A stretch of DNA of 64,000 bases from RYN-230 sp963851025 (GTDB lineage Bacteria > Actinomycetota > Actinomycetes > Streptosporangiales > Streptosporangiaceae), in assembly GCA_963851025.1 (NCBI GenBank), contig CAWKOA010000017.1, forward strand, positions 39,335-103,334, in the 5' to 3' direction. The translations under genes and the position numbers were made by a program. Position 1 is the first letter of the stretch. Every line of letters starts with the position of its first letter. The notes beneath the pieces were generated by a model that was given only the letters and a program-made list of their open reading frames with translations, ran no database searches and was not told where the DNA came from. This document shows positions 26,167-33,971 of this stretch, one piece after another.

Positions 26167-27215
26167 TGCGGCACCTCGCTGATCAGGCGCAGCAGCAGAT
26201 CGCGATGCTGGGCGGCGAAATCGGGGTGGTCCGCCGTCGCTGCGACCTCAGCCAGCCCGGCGAGCAGGGTGTCGCGCCACAGCCGGGCCGGTGCTCCCAG
26301 GCGGGCCAGCGCGGTCGCGACAAAGCCGCGGACGAGATCGCCAAACCAGCCCTGCCCGGTGATCGCGTACCGGATTCCCGCGCCCCAGCCGTCCGCGCGC
26401 AGCCCGGGATGGCCAGCGACCCTGCGGCCCGGGCGGGTATGCCGGTCGAGATACAGGGAGTAGCTCAGCACGAACCGGGCCACGTCGCGCAGCGGCTCAC
26501 CAGACAATTCACCCGAGGCCCAGTCCACGACACCGGTGACGGTCTTCCCCGTCACCAGCAGGTTGCCGGCCCAGAAGTCCCCGTGCACGACGGTGCGCGG
26601 CGTGCTGGCGGACGCCAGGCGCGCGGCGACCGGCCCGAGCCGGCCGGCCAGCTCGGTGACGCGCGCGTCACCTGGCCACCGGGCGGCGATCCGCTCGGCC
26701 ACGCCGTCGAGCAGCGCGATGGGTGCCGCCCCGGCCAGGCTGTCGGCGTGCAGGGCCGCGAGCCAGTTCCCGGCGGCCGTGAAGTCGGCGCGCACCGCCG
26801 CCGGATCCCGCAGATGCCGGAAGGCGTGGTAACTGGCCCGCATCGGCACGCCGGGCACCACCGAGGTGGCCACGGCCAGCAGCCCGTCCGCGTCGAAGAC
26901 GCCTGCGGGCCGGGGCAGGGTCGGCCCGACCCGGGGCAGGATCAGGCGCCGCAGCTGGAGGAGGAACTGCGCCTCGCGCTCGATCACGCCGGCCGCCGCC
27001 CGGGTGGTGGCGACCTTCACCGCGAGGTGCGGCTCTTCCGCTCCGGGGGCCATCACGAGCACGGTCACGCTGGAGTTCGGGTCACGGGAGGCGTCCAGCA
27101 GGATGGTCCGGCTGCCCGTCGCCGTCAGCAGCGCGCGCAGGTCCGCGGCGGGCGGCCGCGGCGCGGCGATGCCCGGCCGCACCGGTTCCTGCGCCTGGGC
27201 GGCCGGAGAGGTCAT
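26163..27215 (-). CDS. Aminoglycoside phosphotransferase (APH)-like kinase
   Basis: 350 residues. The Brenner-type catalytic loop is VVHGDFWAGNLLV and the metal-binding segment VTGVVDWASGEL, both intact for kinase activity. The N-lobe has VKVATTRAAAGVIEREAQFL with the expected Lys and Glu. In this fold substrates range from antibiotics to choline, sugars and homoserine. In a polysaccharide operon a sugar, a polyol or a phospho-decoration precursor is more likely than an antibiotic; inference only. ATGA overlaps on both sides. Confidence 0.87.
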   Translation of the reverse strand: MTSPAAQAQEPVRPGIAAPRPPAADLRALLTATGSRTILLDASRDPNSSVTVLVMAPGAEEPHLAVKVATTRAAAGVIEREAQFLLQLRRLILPRVGPTLPRPAGVFDADGLLAVATSVVPGVPMRASYHAFRHLRDPAAVRADFTAAGNWLAALHADSLAGAAPIALLDGVAERIAARWPGDARVTELAGRLGPVAARLASASTPRTVVHGDFWAGNLLVTGKTVTGVVDWASGELSGEPLRDVARFVLSYSLYLDRHTRPGRRVAGHPGLRADGWGAGIRYAITGQGWFGDLVRGFVATALARLGAPARLWRDTLLAGLAEVAATADHPDFAAQHRDLLLRLISEVPQ

Positions 27216-27646
27216 GGTGTCCTCCCGATGACGACCCGTCCGGCGAGCGACCCTGCTGCTCCCGGGCGGCGGCGCAAGAACGTGACGGCCGCGCCGGCCA
27301 GCGCATGCGCCCAGGTGACACCGGGCGGCGGGGTGACCAGGGACCGGCAGGCCCAGCGGACCGCGTCGGTTGTGTCCTCGACCACCACGATGGCCCTGCG
27401 CAGCGAAGGGAGCGCCGCGTACTGGCGGTCAACGACGATCGCCCCGGTGGCGGCGATCCGGCGCGCCCGCAGGCGCCCGCCGGGCCGGTGGTCCAGCAGG
27501 ACGACGGGCGTCCCGGCGGGCAAGCCGCGCAGTTCCCGGGCGGTACGCCGGACCGCCAGCGGCCCGGACGCCACGTCAACGGTCACGGCTTCCCGCGGCG
27601 CCAGCAGCCCCCACCGCTGCCCCGGAGTGGTCCAGTGCGCAGTCAC
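27212..27646 (-). CDS. Uncharacterised 144-residue protein of the polysaccharide operon
   Basis: 144 residues, overlapping the APH-like start by 4 nt and beginning 8 nt after the RtcB-like stop, so it is clearly part of the operon. It is Arg/Ala/Val-rich without membrane segment or signal. Features seen are WGLLAPREAVTVDVASG near the start, LPAGTPVVLLDHRPGGR in the middle, YAALPSLRRAIVVVEDT and a basic end (FLRRRPG, RVVIGRTP). Codon bias is normal for the genome. I recognise no family. Confidence 0.7.
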   Translation of the reverse strand: MTAHWTTPGQRWGLLAPREAVTVDVASGPLAVRRTARELRGLPAGTPVVLLDHRPGGRLRARRIAATGAIVVDRQYAALPSLRRAIVVVEDTTDAVRWACRSLVTPPPGVTWAHALAGAAVTFLRRRPGAAGSLAGRVVIGRTP

Positions 27647-27654
27647 GATCCTCC

Positions 27655-29097
27655 TCAGTGCAGTACCGCGAACGGGCGCATCCTGGCCACCGGCCGGACC
27701 AGCCCACCCCGGACCAGGACCGCGAGAACTTCATCCACCCCCTGGTCGTCGAAATGCGCGGCGCTGGCCGGGGCGGTGTCGTCGTAGCGGAACCGCAGGG
27801 TCGCCCGGTGCTGCGAGTCCGGGCGGGAGATCCCCCGGCGGGCGAAGTCACTGACCACGGTGCCTGCGCCGTGGCAGGCGGAATAGAGCGCGTCGGCCGA
27901 TCCGCCCGCGACACACAGGTACGACGACGTCCGGTGGGTACCCGGCACCAGCACCGCCTGGCCGGTCTCGGCGAAGGTCGTCCCCGGGGGCATGAGTTCC
28001 GCCGGGTAAGCCCGGCACGAGTTGTGCCGGTGCACGACGGCGGCCTCGCCGCCGACCTCCTCCTCGTAGATGGAGTTGTGCGGGGAGTCCACGACCAGCT
28101 GCCCGTCCGGGCCGCCGAAGACCTCGGTGGCGATCTGGCGCAGCCCGGCGTAGATGGCGACCCGGAACGCGAAGCCGTAGTTCATCGCGGCGGCATTGGC
28201 CAGCATCAGCCGGCGTCCCTCGTCACTGTCCAGCGGGACCGGGGGGCACCCGCCCGCGAAGTAGAGCCGGTAGCGCTGCCGGAGCTGGGACAGTGAGCGG
28301 GCCGACATGCCGTGGTAGAGCGGTTTCACCACTGACATGGCCGCCCGGATCTGCTTCGGGTAGTGCTTCCGGCGGCCGAACATCGCGCCCACCGCCCCGG
28401 GGAACACCCCGCCTCCGGCGTGATACTGCAGAGTCATCTGTCCCTGCGTGACTCCCAGCTTCGCCGCGGTGTCCGGATCGAAGACCTGCTCGACCTCTTG
28501 CAGCTCGATGAAGTGATTGGTCGGGCCGACCATGCCGAACCTCAGCCGGGCGAGCTGCAGGACGAGTCCGGGCAGCTCACGCTGGAGCCGGTCCGCGCCG
28601 TCGTAGCGATCGAGGTCCAGGCGCCCGAGTTCTTCGACGCGCTCGAGAATTGACGTCCCGGTGCCGAACCGTTCGGCCGCGAACGCCCCGCCGTCGCGGG
28701 CACAGCCCAGCACATCACGGGCCGACAGCTCCGTGCTCATCCCCGGTGGATACGGGTAACGCTCGCGGACGCGCCGGTAGAACTCGTCGATTCCGGCCCG
28801 GGCCGGGCGGGGCGAGTTGAGCGCGATCAGCGCCATGCCGCAGTTCACCGAGGCGCTGGTCAGGGTGGGCCGGACCGAGGTGCGGGTGGCCACCGCCACG
28901 GAGGAGGGGAGCTCCATGTTGGACTTGTGGTGAAAGTCCGGGAGCACGACGGGCGGCGCAGCCAGGTCGGCGCCTCCCACGGTGGCGCGGAGGTCGGCCA
29001 GAGCCCCCTGAGCCGCAGGTATCTGCTCGCTATCGAACACCCGGGGCTGCGGGCCGCCCGCGCCCTGGGCATCCCGGGCAATGAGCGTGACATCCAT
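27655..29097 (-). CDS. RtcB-like protein (RNA ligase family) with altered active-site residues, inside a polysaccharide operon
   Basis: 480 residues from the ATG at 29097, which has GGAGG at 6-nt spacing; an ATG at 29115 overlapping the previous stop is the alternative. Length equals typical RtcB (~480). Conserved blocks are visible: PDFHHKSNMELPSS, SASVNCGMALIAL (Cys86), GPTNHFIELQ (His195), QYHAGGGVFPG (His226), DSPHNSIYEE (His340), and ALYSACHGAGT (His409). These correspond to the metal-binding Cys/His set and the guanylylated His of RtcB. Differences: the metal-binding Asp of DINCG is Ser83, the HGAGR Arg is Thr, and the C-terminal Lys-Gly is missing. Classic RtcB joins RNA ends; the operon context and changed residues argue for another or lost activity. 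Confidence 0.8.
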   Translation of the reverse strand: MDVTLIARDAQGAGGPQPRVFDSEQIPAAQGALADLRATVGGADLAAPPVVLPDFHHKSNMELPSSVAVATRTSVRPTLTSASVNCGMALIALNSPRPARAGIDEFYRRVRERYPYPPGMSTELSARDVLGCARDGGAFAAERFGTGTSILERVEELGRLDLDRYDGADRLQRELPGLVLQLARLRFGMVGPTNHFIELQEVEQVFDPDTAAKLGVTQGQMTLQYHAGGGVFPGAVGAMFGRRKHYPKQIRAAMSVVKPLYHGMSARSLSQLRQRYRLYFAGGCPPVPLDSDEGRRLMLANAAAMNYGFAFRVAIYAGLRQIATEVFGGPDGQLVVDSPHNSIYEEEVGGEAAVVHRHNSCRAYPAELMPPGTTFAETGQAVLVPGTHRTSSYLCVAGGSADALYSACHGAGTVVSDFARRGISRPDSQHRATLRFRYDDTAPASAAHFDDQGVDEVLAVLVRGGLVRPVARMRPFAVLH

Positions 29098-29114
29098 GTA
29101 GTCCTCCGGGGTCA

Positions 29115-30323
29115 TCAGGCGGGCCGGGCGAGGGCCACGTGCCGGCGCGGGCGAGGAGGGCTGCTGACCCCGCTCCCGTACGCGGCGTCCAGGACCGTGG
29201 CCAGTGCGCCCGGGGTGAACCGGTCCGCGATCAGCCGCCGTCCGGCCGCACCCATGCGGGCCGCATCGGCCGGTGAATCGAGCATGTACCTGACGGCTGC
29301 GGCGAGCTGCCGCGGCCGCTCCGGGGTGGCCAGCAGGCCGGTTTCCCCCGGTAGAACGACGTCCGGGACGGCATTCACGGCGGTGGCCACGACGGGGAGA
29401 CCGGCCATCATGGCCTCCGCGACCGCGCACGGCAGCCCTTCGTACCGGCTCGCCATGACGAACACATCGAGCCCGGGCAGCAGTTGCGGCACGTCGTCGC
29501 GATGCCCAACGCAGATGAAGCGGCCCTGCAGGCCCCGGCGCTCCGCCCGCTGCTCCATCTCGCTCCGCAACGGGCCGTCCCCGATCCAGACCGCGTACAC
29601 GTCCGGCCGGTCCAGGGCGGCGATGGCATCCACGAAGGATTCGGGCGCTTTCTGGTAGTCAACCCGGCCCACGGTGCCCACGATCTTGCAGCCGACCGGC
29701 ACCCCGAGCCGCCGCCGCGCGGCGTCCCGGACCGCCGCGCTGGCCTGGGCATCTGGCCAGTCGATCGCCGGGTTGATGACCCGCACCCGCTCGGGCGCCG
29801 CGATGCCCCGCCGTACCGCCTCGGCCGCGACGGCCCCGCCGACGGCCAGGAAGACGTCGGTACGCCGCCCGAGGTAACGCTCGATGCCGACGTAAGCCGA
29901 ACGGCGGGCCCGGGACTGGAACTCGTGGAACGGGAAGCCGTGGAACGTGTGCACCACGCGCGGCGTCCCGGCCCGTTCCGCAGCCAGCCGGCCAAGCGCG
30001 CCGGCCTTCGCGCTGTGCGTGTGCACCACGTCGTAGCCCACCTGCGCCAGATGGTCGGTCAGCAGGCTCAGGCACCGGAGATCTTGCCGGGGCGAGATCT
30101 GGGAAACGAGCTCGGGCAGGCTGCCCACGCGCAGGCCGGCCTCCATGGCGCGGGTGAGCAGCTGATCGCCGCTGCCGTCCGCGTCAGCGAGGCCGTCGGT
30201 GTCGCCCGCGATGATCGTGGCCTGGTAGCGGTCCGGATCAAGCGCGAGAGCCCCGCGCAGCGCGACCCCGCCCGCGCCGGCCTGCAGCCGGGTGACCACC
30301 ACGGCCACGGAGAGCCGGCTCAC
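29115..30323 (-). CDS. Glycosyltransferase family 4
   Basis: 402 residues, GT-B fold. The N-terminal domain opens with LSVAVVVTRLQAGAGGVALRG and has YDVVHTHSAKAGALGRLAA. The C-terminal domain has GTVGRVDYQKAPE (donor-binding Lys), FVMASRYEGLPCAVAEAM (the EX7E motif) and GLPVVATAVNAVPDVV. It is a retaining, nucleotide-sugar-dependent enzyme that probably adds one sugar to the lipid-linked repeat unit. It overlaps the HprK-like gene by 4 nt and the next gene's first possible ATG by 1 nt. Confidence 0.93.
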   Translation of the reverse strand: MSRLSVAVVVTRLQAGAGGVALRGALALDPDRYQATIIAGDTDGLADADGSGDQLLTRAMEAGLRVGSLPELVSQISPRQDLRCLSLLTDHLAQVGYDVVHTHSAKAGALGRLAAERAGTPRVVHTFHGFPFHEFQSRARRSAYVGIERYLGRRTDVFLAVGGAVAAEAVRRGIAAPERVRVINPAIDWPDAQASAAVRDAARRRLGVPVGCKIVGTVGRVDYQKAPESFVDAIAALDRPDVYAVWIGDGPLRSEMEQRAERRGLQGRFICVGHRDDVPQLLPGLDVFVMASRYEGLPCAVAEAMMAGLPVVATAVNAVPDVVLPGETGLLATPERPRQLAAAVRYMLDSPADAARMGAAGRRLIADRFTPGALATVLDAAYGSGVSSPPRPRRHVALARPA

Positions 30324-31294
30324 GCGGCGCCTGCCATCCGGAGCAGTTCACCGATCGGCGCGGGCGAGCCGTGCGCGGCCCGCACTTCTAGGCAGGGCAG
30401 CCGCGCGGCGAGCGCGGTGGCCACCCCGCTCACGTCCGGATGCGCCGGCCCGATTCCCGTCGCGAGCGCCAGCGTGGCGGCGAACGGCCAGAAGCGCCGC
30501 AGTTCCCCGGCCATGTATGTTCCCGCCACCAGCGCGCGCGCCGCGTCCTCCGGCGAGAGTGGCCGGACCGTGGTTTCCTCCCCCGCCGCGGCGCGGCCGA
30601 GGACCACCAGGCGGTCCGGATCCAGGCACGGCACCCTCCCGGCCAGCGGGACCTCCCGGCGGCCATGCGGTGCGGCCGGGCCAGCCGGCCCGCCCTCGAC
30701 CCGGAGCGGTTCCACCAGCCCGTAGGCGGTGCGTGCGTCACATGCGCAGATGTTGTCCGCGGTGGCGATCTCGCCGTGCGGCAGCCCCGCCGACAGCATC
30801 GTCGACTTCCCGACACCGCTCGGCCCGGCGATCATCGTCACCCCGTCGGCGCCGGAGGTCACCGAGACGTGCAACGGCACCCGGCCGTGCTGTGCCGCCC
30901 ACCACAGCGCCGGGTAGTGCACCAGGGTCTGGGCCGCGAGCAGCCGGAACCGGGACCCGAGCAGCACGTTGGCGCTCCTGGTGGCCGGCCGGGGTCGGTA
31001 CCGCGCCGTCACGTGCAACGTGCCGCCCCGGGGCTCGACCAGCAGGTCGAACCCCGAGGAGCACGCGTCCGCGATGAGGGCGCGCGGGGGAATCGCCCAG
31101 GCACCGCGGCCGATCAGTGTCCACCCGTCCCGGCCGAACGGCCGGCGGTCCGCCTGCACCTCGAGGTGCACGGTGGTACCTGCGGTGGGCGCCTCTTCCA
31201 GCTCGCCACCCGTCCCCGCGTCGAGCAGGGCGGCCAGCCTCGGCTCAGCGCAGTCGACCCCGAGGCGCTCGCCGGCGGTGCTGAGCGCACGCAT
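30320..31294 (-). CDS. HPr-kinase-like P-loop protein
   Basis: 324 residues. The C-terminal half has a clear P-loop, MIAGPSGVGKSTML, followed by IATADNICA and EVPLAGRVPCLD, the arrangement of HprK/PckA-related kinases. The N-terminal ~140 residues resemble the uncharacterised N-terminal domain of such proteins (LIADACSSGFDLLVEPRGG, LGSRFRLLAAQTLVHYPALWW). No HPr or PTS genes are nearby. HprK-like proteins recur in glycan and lasso-peptide clusters, where some phosphorylate small carriers or peptides. TGATG-type coupling to the CapD-like gene and ATGA coupling to the glycosyltransferase place it inside the operon. Confidence 0.82.
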   Translation of the reverse strand: MRALSTAGERLGVDCAEPRLAALLDAGTGGELEEAPTAGTTVHLEVQADRRPFGRDGWTLIGRGAWAIPPRALIADACSSGFDLLVEPRGGTLHVTARYRPRPATRSANVLLGSRFRLLAAQTLVHYPALWWAAQHGRVPLHVSVTSGADGVTMIAGPSGVGKSTMLSAGLPHGEIATADNICACDARTAYGLVEPLRVEGGPAGPAAPHGRREVPLAGRVPCLDPDRLVVLGRAAAGEETTVRPLSPEDAARALVAGTYMAGELRRFWPFAATLALATGIGPAHPDVSGVATALAARLPCLEVRAAHGSPAPIGELLRMAGAA

Positions 31295-32772
31295 CAGAAG
31301 CCATCCGGGTACAGGGCACCAACGCTGACGGGGGTCTCCGCGCGATCGGACGGCGCGTACTCCGGGACCAGCCGCCGGAGCAGTTCCTTGGAACGCTGCG
31401 AGTCGCCCTCGTCGGCCGCCTCGTACAGGTCGGCCAGCAGCAGGCCGAAATCCGCCATCGGCTCCGCGCTCCGGGTCGCCCAGATCTTGGAGTGTGCGCT
31501 GCGGACGCGTTCCTCAGTGTCCGAGAACACCTTTTCGGACAGCTTCTCGCCGGGCCGCAAGCCGGTATACCGGATCTCGATGTCCGGCAGGTTCAGTTGC
31601 CGGGCGTAGTTCCGGACCAGGCTCACGATCGGCACGGGCTCGCCCATGTCGAGGACGAACGTCTCGGCGTACTCCGCCATGGCCGCGGTCTCCAGCACGA
31701 GCCCCACGGCCTCTTCCACCGTCATGAAGAACCGGGTGACATCCGGGTGGGTCACCGTCACGGGCTCGTCGCGGGCGATCTGGTCGGCCAGTACAGACAG
31801 GAACGATCCCCGGCTGCCGAGCACGTTGCCAAAACGAACCGAGGCCAGCGCGACCGGGCCGCCCGCTTCCCGCTGCACGACCAGCTCGGCCAGCCTCTTG
31901 CTCGCGCCCAGCACGGAAGCCGGGTCCGCGGCCTTGTCGGTGGAGATGAGCACGAAATGGCTGCTGCCATGACGGACCGCGGCCCCGACCACGTTCTGGG
32001 TACCGCGCACGTTCGACTTCACGGCCTCGCAGGCGTGCCGCTCGAGGAGCGGCAGGTGCTTGTGCGCCGCCGCATGGAAAACCAGCTCGGGCCGGGTAGC
32101 CGCGAAGATCTGGTCGATCCTGCGCTGGTCGCGAATGTCAGCGATGATGATCTCGTCGCTGTCGAGCAGGCCGCTTCCGGTGATCTCAAGCTGCAGCCGG
32201 TGCAGGTTGGATTCATCATGATCAAGGAGGTAGAGCACGGCCGGCCCGAAGCCCTGGATCTGGCGGCACAGCTCACTTCCGATGGAGCCGCCTGCCCCGG
32301 TGACCAGAACCCGCTTGCCCGAGATCAGGGCGGCCGCCTTCTCGCTCACCACGTGCAGCTCCCGGCGCCCCAGAAGGCTTTCCACCCGCAGCTGGCGCAG
32401 GTCGGAAATCCGTGCGTCGCGTTCCACGGCCGCGAGGAATGAGGGCAGGTACCGGACGAGCAGGCCGCCGGTCCTGGCGGTGTCCACGATCTCTGCGAGC
32501 CGCGGCGCAGGCAGTGAAGGGATCGCGACCACGCAGGCATCCGCCCGGTGCGCCCGGGCCACCTCGGGCAGCGCCTGGATCGGGCGGTAGACGGGCAGGC
32601 CGGCGGCCCGGGTCAGCCCGAAGGCATCATCGAGGAAGCCAATGGGCGAGAGCCCGTAGTTCGGGCTGCGCTTCAGGGCCCGGGCCAGTGTCCGGCCCGC
32701 CTCTCCGGCCCCGACGATGAGCGTCCGTAGCCCGTCCGCCTCGGCGTGCCGGTTTCCTGGCCAGCTCAGCAT
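31294..32772 (-). CDS. CapD/FlaA1-type NDP-sugar 4,6-dehydratase (soluble form)
   Basis: 492 residues. Residues ~15-125 form a CoA-binding/Rossmann-like domain (RTLIVGAGEAGRTLARALKR); the catalytic SDR domain follows with VLVTGAGGSIGSELCRQI, VFHAAAHKHLPLLE, LISTDKAADPASVLGASKR and RPGEKLSEKVFSD. These enzymes dehydrate UDP-GlcNAc to a 4-keto-6-deoxy sugar. The four N-terminal membrane helices usual in FlaA1/PglF/CapD proteins are absent. With the aminotransferase just upstream it could make a UDP-4-amino-sugar of the bacillosamine type; this pairing is inference. Confidence 0.92.
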   Translation of the reverse strand: MLSWPGNRHAEADGLRTLIVGAGEAGRTLARALKRSPNYGLSPIGFLDDAFGLTRAAGLPVYRPIQALPEVARAHRADACVVAIPSLPAPRLAEIVDTARTGGLLVRYLPSFLAAVERDARISDLRQLRVESLLGRRELHVVSEKAAALISGKRVLVTGAGGSIGSELCRQIQGFGPAVLYLLDHDESNLHRLQLEITGSGLLDSDEIIIADIRDQRRIDQIFAATRPELVFHAAAHKHLPLLERHACEAVKSNVRGTQNVVGAAVRHGSSHFVLISTDKAADPASVLGASKRLAELVVQREAGGPVALASVRFGNVLGSRGSFLSVLADQIARDEPVTVTHPDVTRFFMTVEEAVGLVLETAAMAEYAETFVLDMGEPVPIVSLVRNYARQLNLPDIEIRYTGLRPGEKLSEKVFSDTEERVRSAHSKIWATRSAEPMADFGLLLADLYEAADEGDSQRSKELLRRLVPEYAPSDRAETPVSVGALYPDGF

Positions 32773-32801
32773 GGCCTCTGCCCCCCTGGTCGAGTCATCA
32801 G

Positions 32802-33971
32802 TCAGGCCGCCACGGTGCAGCCGGCAATGGCCGTCACAGCGTCGGTAACGTGCGCCAGCTCGGGCTCGGTGAGCCCGGGGTACATCGGCAAGGAGACCAC
32901 CTCGTCGGCCACCCGGTCGGTGACTGGCACCGACCGGCTTTCATCGGGGGGCAGGATCCGCCGGTAGGCGGAAAGCTGATGGACCGGGATGAAATGCACC
33001 GACGTGCCGATTCCCTGCTCGGCGAGCGCATTCATGAGCACGTCACGCGACACCGCGCAGCCGGCTGTCACGCGCACCTGATACAGGTGCCAGGCGTGCC
33101 GGCCCTGGTCCGGCCGCCGCGGCAGGATGAGCCCGGGCACGCTGGCCAGGGCCGCGTCGTAGGCCGCGGCCAGCTGCTCCCGGCGCCGCTGCCAGGCCGG
33201 CAGGCGGGCCAGCTGGGCCCGGCCGATCGCGGCCTGGACATCGGTGATGTTCGCCTTGAGGCCGAGCTCGGCGACGTCGTAACGCCAGCTACCGCCGGGA
33301 AGATAGCGCCGCCAGGCGTCGCGGCTCATGCCGTGCAGCCGCATCGCGCGCGCCTGGCCGGCCAGCTCGTCGTCGTCGGTGGCGATCGCGCCGCCCTCGC
33401 CGATGGGCAGGTTCTTGGTCGCGTAGAAGCTGAAGCAGGCCGCGTGGGACTTTCCGCCCACGGGGATCCCGCGTAGCTCGGCGCCGATCCCGTGCGCTGC
33501 GTCCTCCACGACCCGGCTCTCGGGCAGCCCGGCCGCGGCGGCCAGTTCCGTGACGTCCGCGGGATGGCCCGCCATGTGCTGGACGACCATGGCCGCCGGG
33601 CGGCCAACCCGGCGGGCGGCGGCCGCCACCGTCTCCGGTGTCGGCAGCAGTGTTCCCGCGTCCACATCCACCAGGGCCGGCCGCAGCCCGGCCTGCACGA
33701 TGGCCGCTACCGCACCGCAGAACGTAAGGCTCGGAGTGAGCACGGTGGCGCCGGCCGGGAGGTGCAGGGCCCGCAGCGCGATCTCTATGGCCGCGGTCGC
33801 CGAGGAGACCGCGATCACCTGACGGGCACCCAGGTAACGAGCCAGCTCGAGCTCGAACGCCGCCGTCTCCGGGCCCATGGTGATCCACCCGGAGCGCAGC
33901 ACGTCCAGCGCGGCCTGCTGCGCTTCCGGCACGATTTCCACCCGGGCGAACGGCACCGCAGTCGCGGTCAC
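32802..33971 (-). CDS. DegT/DnrJ/EryC1 family PLP-dependent sugar aminotransferase
   Basis: 389 residues from a GTG at 33971 that overlaps the Wzz-like stop (GTGA). The PLP lysine is in FSFYATKNLPIGEGGAI; VEDAAHGIGAELRG holds the cofactor Asp, and QAAIGRAQLARL is the usual dimer-interface helix. The family transfers an amino group from glutamate to a keto sugar nucleotide. The neighbouring dehydratase can supply a 4-keto substrate, so a 4-amino-4,6-dideoxy sugar is the likely product. I saw no acetyltransferase in the operon. Confidence 0.93.
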   Translation of the reverse strand: MTATAVPFARVEIVPEAQQAALDVLRSGWITMGPETAAFELELARYLGARQVIAVSSATAAIEIALRALHLPAGATVLTPSLTFCGAVAAIVQAGLRPALVDVDAGTLLPTPETVAAAARRVGRPAAMVVQHMAGHPADVTELAAAAGLPESRVVEDAAHGIGAELRGIPVGGKSHAACFSFYATKNLPIGEGGAIATDDDELAGQARAMRLHGMSRDAWRRYLPGGSWRYDVAELGLKANITDVQAAIGRAQLARLPAWQRRREQLAAAYDAALASVPGLILPRRPDQGRHAWHLYQVRVTAGCAVSRDVLMNALAEQGIGTSVHFIPVHQLSAYRRILPPDESRSVPVTDRVADEVVSLPMYPGLTEPELAHVTDAVTAIAGCTVAA

